Made by a program: the position numbers and the translations under genes. This document shows, piece after piece, positions 17,043 through 25,580 of a DNA stretch of 64,000 nt. Positions within the stretch are counted from its first letter, which is position 1. Every line of letters begins with the position of its first letter. The DNA is taken from positions 1 through 64,000 of the forward strand of contig CAZFZN010000019.1 in NCBI GenBank assembly GCA_964523105.1, in the 5' to 3' direction. The notes below the pieces were generated by a model, which was given only the letters and a program-made list of their open reading frames with translations, had not been told where the DNA came from and ran no database searches. The stretch comes from V1-33 sp964523105 (GTDB lineage: Bacteria; Verrucomicrobiota; Verrucomicrobiia; Verrucomicrobiales; V1-33).

Positions 17043-18179
17043 ATGGCTCCCTCCCGCTGCCTCGTGCTTCTCACGGCCGTCTCTGTCTGTCCTCCCGCTC
17101 TCGCGGGGCCGCAGTTCTCCGGCGTCTTCACTTCCGGCGCGGAAGGCTATGCTTCCATCCGCATCCCTGCAGTCATTGTGACCAAAGCCGGCACCGTTCT
17201 CGCCTTCGCAGAGGGCCGGCAGCGGCCGCACGACCAGGCGGAGAACGACATCATCATGAAGCGCAGCACCGACGGCGGCAAAACATGGGGACCACTCAAA
17301 CTGCTCCACGACGACGGCGCGAACTCACTGAACAATCCGACCGTCGTCCAGCACCAGCAGAGCGGCCGCATCTTTCTCTGGTACCAGCGCATTCCTTCGC
17401 ATCTTCAGGAAAGGGATAAGAAGATCTCCACCGGCCTCGAGGGGCCTGACATCTACCGCAACTTCATCCTCACCTCTGATGACGACGGCGTGACATGGAG
17501 CGCGCCGCAGGATGTAACCGCCACCACCAAGCGCCCGCAGCGCGCGACCACCATCGCCAGCGGGCCGGGGATCGGCATTCAGCTCACGCGCGGGCCTCAC
17601 AAGGGCCGGCTCATCGTTCCCTTCAACGAAGGTCCCTACGGCATCTGGCAGAATTACGCCGTCTTTTCCGACGACGCGGGGAAAACGTGGACCTTCGGCG
17701 ATGACGTGCCCAACGCGCTTCAGGCAAACGGCAAAAGCTGGATCAATGAAGTGCAGATGGCGGAACTCAGCGACGGCAGCGTCTTTCTCGACACCCGCCA
17801 ATTCGGCGGCGCAAAGGTGCGCAAGTCGAGCGTGAGCCAAGACGGCGGCAAAACGTGGTCGCCCGCCGCGGAACTGCCGCAACTCACCGACCCCAGCTGC
17901 ATGGCCGGCTTGCTGCGCTACTCGTTCGATGACGCCGCCGGCAAAGGCCGCCTGCTGCACACCGGTCCTGACAGCACCAAACGCGACCACGGCACTGCCT
18001 GGCTCAGCACCGACGACGGTGCCACCTGGCCCGTGAAGCGCCTGCTCTGGGAAGGCGGCTTCGCCTACAGCGTGCCCGCCAAACTCGCCGACGGCACGGT
18101 CGGCGTGCTGTTCGAAGCAGACGGGTACAAGACGATCAAGTTCGCGCGGTTTCCCATCGGCTGGGTGGAGGGGAAGTGA
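17043..18179 (+). CDS. Exo-alpha-sialidase, GH33-like, secreted
   Basis: The 378-residue protein has a signal peptide (1-21) and the six-bladed sialidase propeller. Arg40 lies in the RIP motif (ASIRIPAVI) and should bind the carboxylate of sialic acid. Five Asp boxes are visible (STDGGKTWG, SDDDGVTWS, SDDAGKTWT, SQDGGKTWS, STDDGATWP). NEVQMAEL contains the conserved Glu region, and FAYSVPAKLADGTVGVLFEADGY near the C-terminus carries the catalytic Tyr/Glu neighbourhood. It should release terminal sialic acids from glycans outside the cytoplasm. No sialic acid transporter or lyase lies next to it. An AGE-family epimerase, sometimes part of sialic acid use, lies 12 kb away, so a link is only suggestive. 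Confidence 0.88.
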   Translation: MAPSRCLVLLTAVSVCPPALAGPQFSGVFTSGAEGYASIRIPAVIVTKAGTVLAFAEGRQRPHDQAENDIIMKRSTDGGKTWGPLKLLHDDGANSLNNPTVVQHQQSGRIFLWYQRIPSHLQERDKKISTGLEGPDIYRNFILTSDDDGVTWSAPQDVTATTKRPQRATTIASGPGIGIQLTRGPHKGRLIVPFNEGPYGIWQNYAVFSDDAGKTWTFGDDVPNALQANGKSWINEVQMAELSDGSVFLDTRQFGGAKVRKSSVSQDGGKTWSPAAELPQLTDPSCMAGLLRYSFDDAAGKGRLLHTGPDSTKRDHGTAWLSTDDGATWPVKRLLWEGGFAYSVPAKLADGTVGVLFEADGYKTIKFARFPIGWVEGK

Positions 18180-18253
18180 CCGGAGAAATACGGTATGGAG
18201 TTTGAACGCGGGGACGGCAAAGTGGTCCAAGAACGGCTCAACCACTGTTCCTT

Positions 18254-19183
18254 ATGAAGACCGCCCTCGCCGCCATCACCTGCATGCTCGCCGGGATCGC
18301 CGCGCCGCTGCCGGCGCAGGAGGTGAAAATCGCCACGGTGAACACGGCACGCATCCTGGAGGATTTCGCGCCGTGGCAGGAGGAACTGCAGCACCAGCAG
18401 AAGGCGCGGGAGCAGTTCGAGCAGAAGCAGCGGGAGAAGGCGGAGGCGAAAGACCGCTACCTGGAATTGATCAAAAAGTGGGAGGAGCTGAACAAGCAGG
18501 CTAAGGACAAGGCTCTTCCTAAAGCAGAAAGGCAGCAGGCGGAGAAAGAGAAGGCGTCCGTGGCGGAGGAAGCGAAGGAACTGGAGCGCCTCGACCGCCG
18601 CAGCGGCCGCGAGTGGGGCACGCCGGAGGAAATGTTCACTCAGAGCCTCGCGGAGCGCCGCCGGGCGATCCGCAACGAAGTGCAGGAAGCCGTGACCAGT
18701 GTCGCCGCGCGCGAACACTGCGGTATCGTCCTCGACACATCCCCGCGCGCCGATGGCGGCGGCGGCGGCCTGCTGTGGGCGAATCCCGCGAAGTTCCCCG
18801 ATCTCTCGCCTGCGGTCCTGACGGAACTGAACCGCCGCGAGGAAATGAAGAAACTTTGCGCCACCGTGAACGCCGCGGAGTTTTTCTCCACCGGCCCCGT
18901 TGGCGAACCCGGCCAGCCGTCGGCGGCGGAGACCGCGCTGCGCGAACTGCTCAAGGCACCCGATGCTGCGGAGCAGTGCCGTGCGCTGCTACAGGACGGC
19001 AAGCCGGTGGGGAGACTCTACGGATTCCTCGGCCTGCAGTTGCTGAATGCGAAACGCGGGGCTCCGCCGGAAGCTCAAATCCGGCGGGATAGAAACACCG
19101 TCCGCACGATGCGCGGGCGCAACCATTCGAGCTACTACGTGCGCGAAGTCGCCGCGCAGATCGAGCAGGGGAAATGGAAGTGA
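18254..19183 (+). CDS. OmpH/Skp-like periplasmic coiled-coil protein
   Basis: The 309-residue product has a signal peptide (1-21) followed by VKIATVNTARILEDFAPWQEEL, the usual opening of OmpH/Skp family chaperones. A long coiled coil (about 40-120), very rich in Lys, Glu, Gln and Ala, comes next. The return strand region EHCGIVLDTSPRA closes the OmpH-like part. The C-terminal 110 residues are not part of Skp and are unassigned. Skp proteins escort outer-membrane proteins; members this long with an added C-terminal domain are common in Verrucomicrobia. No BamA or lpx gene is adjacent, so the role is inferred only from the fold. It is 74 bases downstream of the sialidase gene on the same strand. 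Confidence 0.8.
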   Translation: MKTALAAITCMLAGIAAPLPAQEVKIATVNTARILEDFAPWQEELQHQQKAREQFEQKQREKAEAKDRYLELIKKWEELNKQAKDKALPKAERQQAEKEKASVAEEAKELERLDRRSGREWGTPEEMFTQSLAERRRAIRNEVQEAVTSVAAREHCGIVLDTSPRADGGGGGLLWANPAKFPDLSPAVLTELNRREEMKKLCATVNAAEFFSTGPVGEPGQPSAAETALRELLKAPDAAEQCRALLQDGKPVGRLYGFLGLQLLNAKRGAPPEAQIRRDRNTVRTMRGRNHSSYYVREVAAQIEQGKWK

Positions 19184-19193
19184 ACGGGCAGGG

Positions 19194-19242
19194 CGAGGAT
19201 TCTAAAGTGGACCTTAGAATAAGACGAGGATTCTAAGGTGGA
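19194..19242. repeat. Pair of 18-bp direct repeats at the left edge of the defence cassette
   Basis: CGAGGATTCTAAAGTGGA (19194-19211) and CGAGGATTCTAAGGTGGA (19225-19242) match at 17 of 18 positions, 31 bases apart start to start. The first copy also forms an inverted pair ATTCTAA (19199-19205) / TTAGAAT (19214-19220). It may be a regulatory site or a recombination scar. I could not find a copy at the right end of the cassette. Confidence 0.6.
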
Positions 19243-19271
19243 TTTGCACTCGGCGGCGTGCGCCCAGAAAC

Positions 19272-19288
19272 CCCAGCTTTCGGCTGGG
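19272..19288. repeat. Perfect small hairpin before the methyltransferase gene
   Basis: CCCAGC (19272-19277), loop TTTCG, GCTGGG (19283-19288). No T run follows on either strand, so it is not a clear terminator. It lies 100 bases before the methyltransferase start and about 84 bases after the OmpH-like gene stop. Confidence 0.45.
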
Positions 19289-19388
19289 AAGTGCCCGGCA
19301 TGGCGACCGGGAACAACGGGACAGCCCGTCTCAAGTCTTTCTCCTTGAAACTTCTGTCAAATTTGACCACCGGCTGCTATCGTCTCCC

Positions 19389-20726
19389 ATGCGCTTCATA
19401 GATTTATTCGCCGGACTTGGCGGCTTCCACCTTGCGTTGGAGCAACTGGGCCATCGCTGCGTGTTTGCTTCTGAACTCGACACCGAGCTTGGCAAAATTT
19501 ACGGGCGGAATTTTGGACTCATTCCGCACGGCGACATCCGGAAAGTCCCCCTCATGGATGTTCCCGATCATGAGATATTGTGCGCGGGCTTTCCCTGCCA
19601 GCCGTTCTCAAAAGCAGGCGAGCAACAGGGATTCGACTGCCCGTCCTGGGGGAATTTGTTCGACCGGGTAGTGGCCATCCTCAGGCACAAGTCTCCTGAG
19701 TTCGTGCTTCTCGAAAATGTCCCTAACTTAATGAAGCACGACGGGGGCAAGACTTGGACAACAGTTGTTCGCAGGCTAAAATTAGCCGGCTACGAAAGCG
19801 ATGCCTGTGTCATGTCCCCACATCAGTTCGGTGTGCCGCAGATCCGTGATCGCGTTTATATTGTTGCGAGAAGGAAATCCCTGAGGGGATTCTGCTGGCC
19901 GGACCAACAGAACCAGCCGGCTCTGCATGTGAACACCGTGCTTGATGCCAACCCGTCTGACGCAAAGCCACTCACCCGCCAAGTCATAGATTGCCTTGAA
20001 ATGTGGCAGGAGTTCATCAGCCGTTACCCACAAACTCAGCAACTACCCAGTTTCCCTGTCTGGGGCATGGAATTCGGTGCTGATTATCCGTGCGAGAACC
20101 GCACGCCCTACGCCATGCAGCCTTCAGAGTTACGGAGGTTCCGCGGCGCATACGGCAAACCGCTCGCCCGCGTCCCGGATGATCAGTTGCTTGCAGCGCT
20201 GCCGCCTTACGCCCGCACCAAACAGAAGAAATTCCCCGACTGGAAAATTGACTTTATTCTGAAGAACCGCGCGCTCTACAAGGAGAACAAGCACTGGATT
20301 GATCGTTGGAAGGATGAGTTGTTGGCTTTTCCACCTAGCCTGCAAAAGCTCGAATGGAACTGCAAAGGCGGGGAACGGGACATTTGGAAATACGTCCTGC
20401 AATTCCGCGCATCAGGTGTGCGGGTAAAGAAGCCGAACACCGCGCCATCGCTTATCGCGATGACCGCGACACAAGTTCCGATTATAGGCTGGGAACGACG
20501 CTACATGACACCGAGGGAATGCGCAAAGCTTCAAAGCATGGAGTCGCTGAACGAGTTACCGGCTAATGCGACGGCCGCTTACAAGGCGCTCGGCAACGCG
20601 ATCAACGTACATGTGATGAGGCTGGTTGCTGAAGCTCTTATTGGGCACGGGCGAGGGACCGGACCCGGCTCCAGGCAGAAGCATTTGGAAAGGAGGAATC
20701 ATGCCCAAAACGCCTTCACTGCATAA
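19389..20726 (+). CDS. DNA (cytosine-5-)-methyltransferase
   Basis: The 445-residue enzyme has the ordered motifs of C5 methylases: motif I DLFAGLGGFHLAL at the N-terminus (AdoMet binding), motif IV GFPCQPFSKAG with catalytic Cys70, motif VI ENVPNL with Glu109, motif VIII QIRDRVYIVA, and motifs IX/X near the end (MTPRECAKLQSME ... NATAAYKALGNAINVHV). The variable target-recognition region lies at about 190-360; the recognised sequence cannot be told from this. It is the first gene of the four-gene defence cassette and overlaps the GHKL ATPase gene by 26 bases. It should methylate host sites so that the partner genes spare self DNA; this role is inference from context. The start at 19389 is right before motif I. 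Confidence 0.95.
   Translation: MRFIDLFAGLGGFHLALEQLGHRCVFASELDTELGKIYGRNFGLIPHGDIRKVPLMDVPDHEILCAGFPCQPFSKAGEQQGFDCPSWGNLFDRVVAILRHKSPEFVLLENVPNLMKHDGGKTWTTVVRRLKLAGYESDACVMSPHQFGVPQIRDRVYIVARRKSLRGFCWPDQQNQPALHVNTVLDANPSDAKPLTRQVIDCLEMWQEFISRYPQTQQLPSFPVWGMEFGADYPCENRTPYAMQPSELRRFRGAYGKPLARVPDDQLLAALPPYARTKQKKFPDWKIDFILKNRALYKENKHWIDRWKDELLAFPPSLQKLEWNCKGGERDIWKYVLQFRASGVRVKKPNTAPSLIAMTATQVPIIGWERRYMTPRECAKLQSMESLNELPANATAAYKALGNAINVHVMRLVAEALIGHGRGTGPGSRQKHLERRNHAQNAFTA
20689..20696 (+). promoter_or_regulatory. Strong ribosome-binding site inside the methyltransferase 3' end
   Basis: AAAGGAGG ends 4 bases before the ATG at 20701 and lies within the last 38 bases of the methyltransferase gene. 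It settles the start of the GHKL ATPase and implies coupled translation. It is the clearest Shine-Dalgarno sequence in the window. Confidence 0.75.
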
Positions 20727-22257
20727 GGTCAACATCCGCCCGAGTGTCAGCGTGCTCTCGGTGCTGAAGCACCTGAATTACAAGCCGTGGTTCGCGCTCG
20801 CCGAGTTCGTGGACAACGCCATCCAGAGCGCCGTGAACAATGAGGGGAGCCTCCGCGCAGTCGCGGGAAAAATGTACCGGCTCAAAGTCGAAATCGAAGT
20901 TAGCCCGGCCGACGGAGGCCACATCACCATCAGGGACAATGCGGGTGGCATCGCCCTCGCAGATTTCCAGCGCGCTTTCCGTCCCGCTGATATCCCGCCC
21001 GATAGATCCGGGCTGTGCGAATTCGGAATGGGTATGAAAAGCGCGTCGTTCTGGTTTGCCCCGCGGTGGTCGGTTCGGACTTCCGCGCTCGGTGAAGTAG
21101 TCGAGCGGCAGGTGAGCTTGGACATCGAATCAATCCTAGCGGAGAAACTTGATGACCTCGACGTGACCGAGCGCAAAGCCGACGCGGATACACATTTCAC
21201 AGAGCTTGTGCTCACGAACCTGCATCAGACGCCGCAAGGCAGAACACTCGGAAAGATTCAGGATCACCTTTGCAGTATTTACCGTGTCTATCTCCGCGAA
21301 GGATCGCTCGAACTGAATTTCAACGGCACGCAGTTGAATTATTTAGCACCAGGAGTGCTGAAAGCGCCGCATTTCAAGACACCTGCTGGACCGGCTTTAA
21401 CTTGGCGGAAGGAGATTGACTTCGACTTTGGGGACGGTCTCCGCGCCCACGGATTCGCTGCGCTATTTGACGTGGCGAGCACTACCAAGGCAGGCTTCGC
21501 GCTGTTCCGCAGAAAGCGCCTCATTCAAGGAAGCGCAGACGAGGGGTATCGGCCTCACGTCATCTTCGGCAACCCGAACGACTACACGTTTCAGCGTCTT
21601 TTCGGTGAACTGCACCTCGAAGGATTCGATGTCAGTCACACGAAGGACGGATTTCGATGGGACGACAACGAGGAACCGTTTCTGCAACTGCTTCATCAGC
21701 ACCTCGACGCCGATCCGATGCCACTCATCAAGCAGGCGGAGGGACATCGCGTGCGGCCAAAGACGGAGGACTACGTTCGCGGTGCGGAGAGAGCGAACGA
21801 GCGCACCTCCGAGACTATCCAGAGGTTCGTGCCGCCGCTGATTCAGAAACAGCACGACTTGGGGCCGGATACCGGGCCGGTTCCCGCAAAGCTGCCTAAA
21901 GTCGAAGCTCCGGCTTCCGTCCGTGAAATCGAAGTCGAGGTAGAGCGCGTAAAGTGGCTCATCAGAATCGAACTCTCGACCGACCCGGCAGTCGGCGATT
22001 GGTATTCCATCAGTGATGCGGCGAAACCCTCGCCCAATTCCGCCGGACACCGACTGATATGCCTGCGCCTCTCGCTCACACACCCGTTCATGCAGCAGTT
22101 TTGCGGGACGACCGCGGAAAAGATTGAACCAATGCTCCGCATCGCCGCTGCACTGGCGTTAGCAGAGACAAGCGCGCGGGACAGTGGCGAGAAGAATGCT
22201 GGCACCGTTCGGCGAAACTTGAACCAACTACTGCGCCACGCTTTCTCGGAGCCCTAG
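20701..22257 (+). CDS. GHKL-type ATPase of the MORC/MutL-like group (defence-associated)
   Basis: The 518-residue protein has an N-terminal HATPase domain with all Bergerat-fold boxes: N box FALAEFVDNAIQ (Glu35, Asp38, Asn39), G1 box RDNAGGI (Asp79 to Ile84) and G2 box FGMGMKSASFW (108-117). An S5-like domain follows (about 220-340, including a conserved KAGFALFRRKRLIQG segment). The C-terminal part (about 370-518) is helical and family-specific. Such ATPases dimerise on ATP and clamp DNA in MutL, Hsp90 and MORC relatives, and they occur in bacterial restriction-like operons with C5 methylases and Z1 proteins. The start is fixed by the AGGAGG site at 20691. The Z1 gene begins 6 bases after its stop. 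Confidence 0.88.
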   Translation: MPKTPSLHKVNIRPSVSVLSVLKHLNYKPWFALAEFVDNAIQSAVNNEGSLRAVAGKMYRLKVEIEVSPADGGHITIRDNAGGIALADFQRAFRPADIPPDRSGLCEFGMGMKSASFWFAPRWSVRTSALGEVVERQVSLDIESILAEKLDDLDVTERKADADTHFTELVLTNLHQTPQGRTLGKIQDHLCSIYRVYLREGSLELNFNGTQLNYLAPGVLKAPHFKTPAGPALTWRKEIDFDFGDGLRAHGFAALFDVASTTKAGFALFRRKRLIQGSADEGYRPHVIFGNPNDYTFQRLFGELHLEGFDVSHTKDGFRWDDNEEPFLQLLHQHLDADPMPLIKQAEGHRVRPKTEDYVRGAERANERTSETIQRFVPPLIQKQHDLGPDTGPVPAKLPKVEAPASVREIEVEVERVKWLIRIELSTDPAVGDWYSISDAAKPSPNSAGHRLICLRLSLTHPFMQQFCGTTAEKIEPMLRIAAALALAETSARDSGEKNAGTVRRNLNQLLRHAFSEP

Positions 22258-22263
22258 AATTTT

Positions 22264-24516
22264 ATGCCCGACAACCCGCCAGCCGATTCCAGCGTGGAAA
22301 CCGTTCGCTCCGCCGACAGCGCGCCACCACCGGGAGCATCGTGGTGCCCTGTCATCGGCGAACAATTGAAGCAGACGTTGGATGCCAAAAAGCATCTGAC
22401 CGCAGAAGAGCGAGAGACAATCGAGCAGCAGACAGCAGCGATCCTTGGCAAATGCGTGCCGCCGTTAGCTGGTGAAGGGCGCGCGACCGGGCTTGCGCTT
22501 GGCTACGTGCAGAGCGGGAAAACGCTCTCGTTCACATGCGTCGCCGCAATGGCCCGCGATAATCGCTTTCCGCTCGTGATCGTCATCACTGGCACATCGG
22601 AGTTGTTGTTTCAGCAGTCCAGTCAGCGCCTGAGAATCGACTTAGGCATTGACGATTCCAAAAGTCATCAATGGCGCTGGAAGTTTTTCCCAAATCCAAA
22701 GTTAAGACACTATCACCACGACAGAATCAGGGACTTACTCGCGGAATGGCAGCAGCCGCGCGTGCGGGACAAGCAGACGTGTCTGATTGCAGTGATGAAG
22801 AACCACGTTCACCTCTCGAATCTCGTGGAGTTGTTGGGGGCGCTCAACCTCCACGCAGTGCCTACGCTCGTGATTGATGACGAAGCGGATCAGGCCGGTC
22901 TGAACACTCTCGTGAAGCAGAACGACGAGAGCCGAACCTACCAGCGGCTTCTCGCGCTGCGTGATGCGCTCCCGCACCACACGTATCTCCAATACACTGC
23001 GACACCGCAAGCACCGCTGCTCATCAACATCATTGACGTGCTCTCGCCGCGCTTTGTCGAAGTCTTGGAACCGGGGCACGGCTATGTCGGGCTGATTGAT
23101 TTCTTGGAACGCAGCCCCGGTCTAGTACGGCCAATTCCAGACAACGAGATTCCGTCCGCCCAAAACCAACTCAACGGTGCGCCGGAGAGCCTGCGGGAGG
23201 CGTTGCGGCTATTTTTCATTGGAGTTGCGGCGGGAAAACTACTGCGAGGCTCTGAAAGCAATCGTTCAATGCTCGTCCACCCCTCACGCTTGAAAGACAA
23301 GCACGCGAACTACTTCAAGTGGGTGTCAGCGGTAAAAGAGGAATGGCTCCGGCTGCTGAATGCCGACGGCGATCCCGATCAAGCATCGCTCGTGGCGGAC
23401 TTCCGAACTGCGCACACAAACCTCGCCGCGACATATACAAACCTCCCGCCGTTCTCGGAAATCGAGGGCGTTCTTTGGCAGGAAATCAACAGGACACAGA
23501 TTCGTGAAGTGAATACCAGACTCGGCCCTACGCAGGCGATTGATTGGCTGTCTGACTACGCCCACATCCTCGTTGGCGGGCAGTCAATGGATCGCGGATT
23601 CACCGTCGAAGGGCTGACTGTGACATACATGCCTCGCACCAAGGGAGTCGGTAATGCCGACACGATTCAGCAACGCGCACGGTTCCTCGGCTACAAGCGC
23701 GGCTACCTCGGCTTATGCCGCGTGTTTCTCGAAAGCGACGTACAGCGATCGTTCTCGGTCTATGTCCGGCACGAAGAAAATGTCCGCGCACAGTTGCGCG
23801 CACAGTCTGCTACTGGCCGTTCACTCTCGGAATGGCGCCGCGCGTTCTTCCTCGACCGTTCACTCAAGCCTACGCGACGCAACGTCCTCGATTTGGATTA
23901 TCAGCATGTGAACTTTGCCGCTGACTGGTTTTTCCCGCGTGCGCCTCACTTCACGACGCAGTCCGTGGCACACAACCGCGCCTACGTTACTGCGTTGGAA
24001 TCGCTGCATTTCAGCCCAATGGGTGGCCACGCGGAGCGAACAGATATGATGCAGGCCGGATATGCGCGCGTCAGTTTGGCTGATTTCTTCAGCGACTTCC
24101 TCACTCAGATTCAATTTGCCGACCCGAACGACAGTCAACGATTCACCGGACTGCTGCTGCAAGTGCGGGAGTTCTTGGATCAGAACCCAGACGCCACCGC
24201 CAGCATCTATTTGATGTCTTGGACTCCAACATCAGGCCAGATTCCGAGGAACCGCAGCTTGGACGATAATTCGGAAGTGTCATCATCCGGCGCGTTCTTC
24301 CAAGGCGCAAGCATCGGGCGCGGGCGACTCAAGACCGGCGAAGTGTATCCGGGTGATCGGGCGATTTATTCTTCTGATGAACTTACGATCCAAATTCACC
24401 TGCTCACGCTCAACAGCGCAGCCGGTACGCTGGTATGCGAGCGAGTGCCGGCAGTGGCAATCAAGCTCCCGGCGGCAATGGGCTGCGATATGCTCATCCA
24501 AGATTTGCCTCCATGA
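22264..24516 (+). CDS. Z1-domain helicase-like ATPase
   Basis: The 750-residue protein combines a superfamily-II-like P-loop ATPase with the Z1 domain. Walker A is GYVQSGKT (80-87), Walker B VIDDEAD (about 200-207), and YTATPQAPLL (about 243-252) matches helicase motif III. The Z1 signature follows at about 438-500: GGQSMDRGFTVEGLTVTYMP, then DTIQQRARFLGYKRGY with the arginine residues of motif VI. Z1 proteins occur almost only in restriction-modification-like cassettes and are thought to remodel or translocate on DNA; direct biochemistry is scarce. It is the third gene of the cassette. Its stop overlaps the nuclease start by ATGA. Confidence 0.92.
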   Translation: MPDNPPADSSVETVRSADSAPPPGASWCPVIGEQLKQTLDAKKHLTAEERETIEQQTAAILGKCVPPLAGEGRATGLALGYVQSGKTLSFTCVAAMARDNRFPLVIVITGTSELLFQQSSQRLRIDLGIDDSKSHQWRWKFFPNPKLRHYHHDRIRDLLAEWQQPRVRDKQTCLIAVMKNHVHLSNLVELLGALNLHAVPTLVIDDEADQAGLNTLVKQNDESRTYQRLLALRDALPHHTYLQYTATPQAPLLINIIDVLSPRFVEVLEPGHGYVGLIDFLERSPGLVRPIPDNEIPSAQNQLNGAPESLREALRLFFIGVAAGKLLRGSESNRSMLVHPSRLKDKHANYFKWVSAVKEEWLRLLNADGDPDQASLVADFRTAHTNLAATYTNLPPFSEIEGVLWQEINRTQIREVNTRLGPTQAIDWLSDYAHILVGGQSMDRGFTVEGLTVTYMPRTKGVGNADTIQQRARFLGYKRGYLGLCRVFLESDVQRSFSVYVRHEENVRAQLRAQSATGRSLSEWRRAFFLDRSLKPTRRNVLDLDYQHVNFAADWFFPRAPHFTTQSVAHNRAYVTALESLHFSPMGGHAERTDMMQAGYARVSLADFFSDFLTQIQFADPNDSQRFTGLLLQVREFLDQNPDATASIYLMSWTPTSGQIPRNRSLDDNSEVSSSGAFFQGASIGRGRLKTGEVYPGDRAIYSSDELTIQIHLLTLNSAAGTLVCERVPAVAIKLPAAMGCDMLIQDLPP

Positions 24517-25526
24517 AGCTTTCCGATCTCACACGTACGTTTGACGCGCTGCCGTTACCCCAACCCGGCACTCCTTCATCCTGTTCGTTCAGCGCCGTCC
24601 CGCTCGCCCCTGAAAACAATCACAAGCTCGGTAAGGACGAAGGCGGCTGCCCATGTTTGCTGATTTTTACCGGCGCGACGGTAAAGGCCCGGCCAAGAGT
24701 GCCGCTGGTTTTGGAGAACATTGCCGTGCTCTTTGATTTGCGATGTCACGTCACGGCACCAAGAAGATCCCCTCAGCAAGGTACATTCACAGTCATCAAG
24801 TGCGTCGCCACAGACCCGGTAGTTCGTTCATACTTCCTTACCTTGCTGCCCGGGATTTCGGCGGCAGTTGGAACCACGGGCGAAAAGGCTAAGGTTGCCT
24901 CGGTTGTTGAGGATATCGTCGAGTTGTTCCGCGCACTCAGTGCTGTGCCCGGTAAGGAAATTCAGGGGTTGTGGGGGGAACTCTTGCTCATCCATGCAGC
25001 AAAAGACCCGGCTGTTCTGGCGAATGCCTGGCACGCTGATCCTTCCGACCGTTACGACTTCAATCAGGGACCAGAGCGCATCGAAGTCAAAACGACATCC
25101 CATACTCCCCGGCGGCATCATTTCACGCTGGAGCAGCTTTATCCGCCCGCAGGCACTCAACTGATTGTCGCCTCCATCATCATCCAGCGTTCAGGGGGAG
25201 GAATGAGCGTCTTCGATTTGCTTGATGGCATCAGCCAGAAACTGAGCCGCCAGCATAAACTCCATTTGCGCCTGACGCGCCTAGTTCATCAGACTTTGGG
25301 CAATGTGTGGCAAAGCGCCCGCGATGCGAGGTTTGACTACGAAGCTGCACGGCAGTCGGTTCGCTACCTCGACAGCAACCAAATTCCAAGAGTGCCCACC
25401 CCGCTGCCAGTGGCTGTTTCACACGTCAGTTTCGTGGCTGACGTTGAGAGCGCGCCGTCATCTCCTCTCACAGCGAGCAAACATCACCACAATCTTTTCC
25501 AAAGTCTCCCACCTTCAAGGAGATGA
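24513..25526 (+). CDS. PD-(D/E)XK motif nuclease (DUF4420-like)
   Basis: The 337-residue product has the restriction-nuclease core: Glu156 in GLWGELLLIH, Asp182 in RYDFNQG and the Glu191-Val-Lys193 pair in RIEVKTTSH, the classical E-D-ExK arrangement. The hallmark RIEVKTTSHTPRRHHFTLEQL is usual for DUF4420-type proteins found directly after Z1 genes. It should be the DNA-cutting part of the cassette. The start overlaps the Z1 stop (ATGA at 24513-24516), so translation is coupled. An AIPR gene, often next in related loci, is absent; the next gene, in the opposite direction, is an unrelated DUF1501 gene. Residues for metal binding are intact, so activity is likely. Confidence 0.88.
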   Translation: MKLSDLTRTFDALPLPQPGTPSSCSFSAVPLAPENNHKLGKDEGGCPCLLIFTGATVKARPRVPLVLENIAVLFDLRCHVTAPRRSPQQGTFTVIKCVATDPVVRSYFLTLLPGISAAVGTTGEKAKVASVVEDIVELFRALSAVPGKEIQGLWGELLLIHAAKDPAVLANAWHADPSDRYDFNQGPERIEVKTTSHTPRRHHFTLEQLYPPAGTQLIVASIIIQRSGGGMSVFDLLDGISQKLSRQHKLHLRLTRLVHQTLGNVWQSARDARFDYEAARQSVRYLDSNQIPRVPTPLPVAVSHVSFVADVESAPSSPLTASKHHHNLFQSLPPSRR

Positions 25527-25551
25527 ATGCCTATCTCGCCCGCGGACTATT

Positions 25552-25575
25552 CACGGACTGCGTGCCAAGTCCGTG
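25552..25575. terminator. Perfect inverted repeat between convergent genes at the end of the defence cassette
   Basis: CACGGACT (25552-25559) and AGTCCGTG (25568-25575) form an 8-bp stem with an 8-base loop, in the 54 bases between the nuclease stop and the DUF1501 stop. No T run follows on either strand, so it may act as a weak bidirectional terminator or a recombination site. Confidence 0.45.
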
Positions 25576-25580
25576 CCGCC

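Noticed and set aside
19184..25580. Defence cassette as part of a prophage or integrative element
   Set aside because: No integrase, transposase, phage structural gene or tRNA attachment site flanks it in this window.
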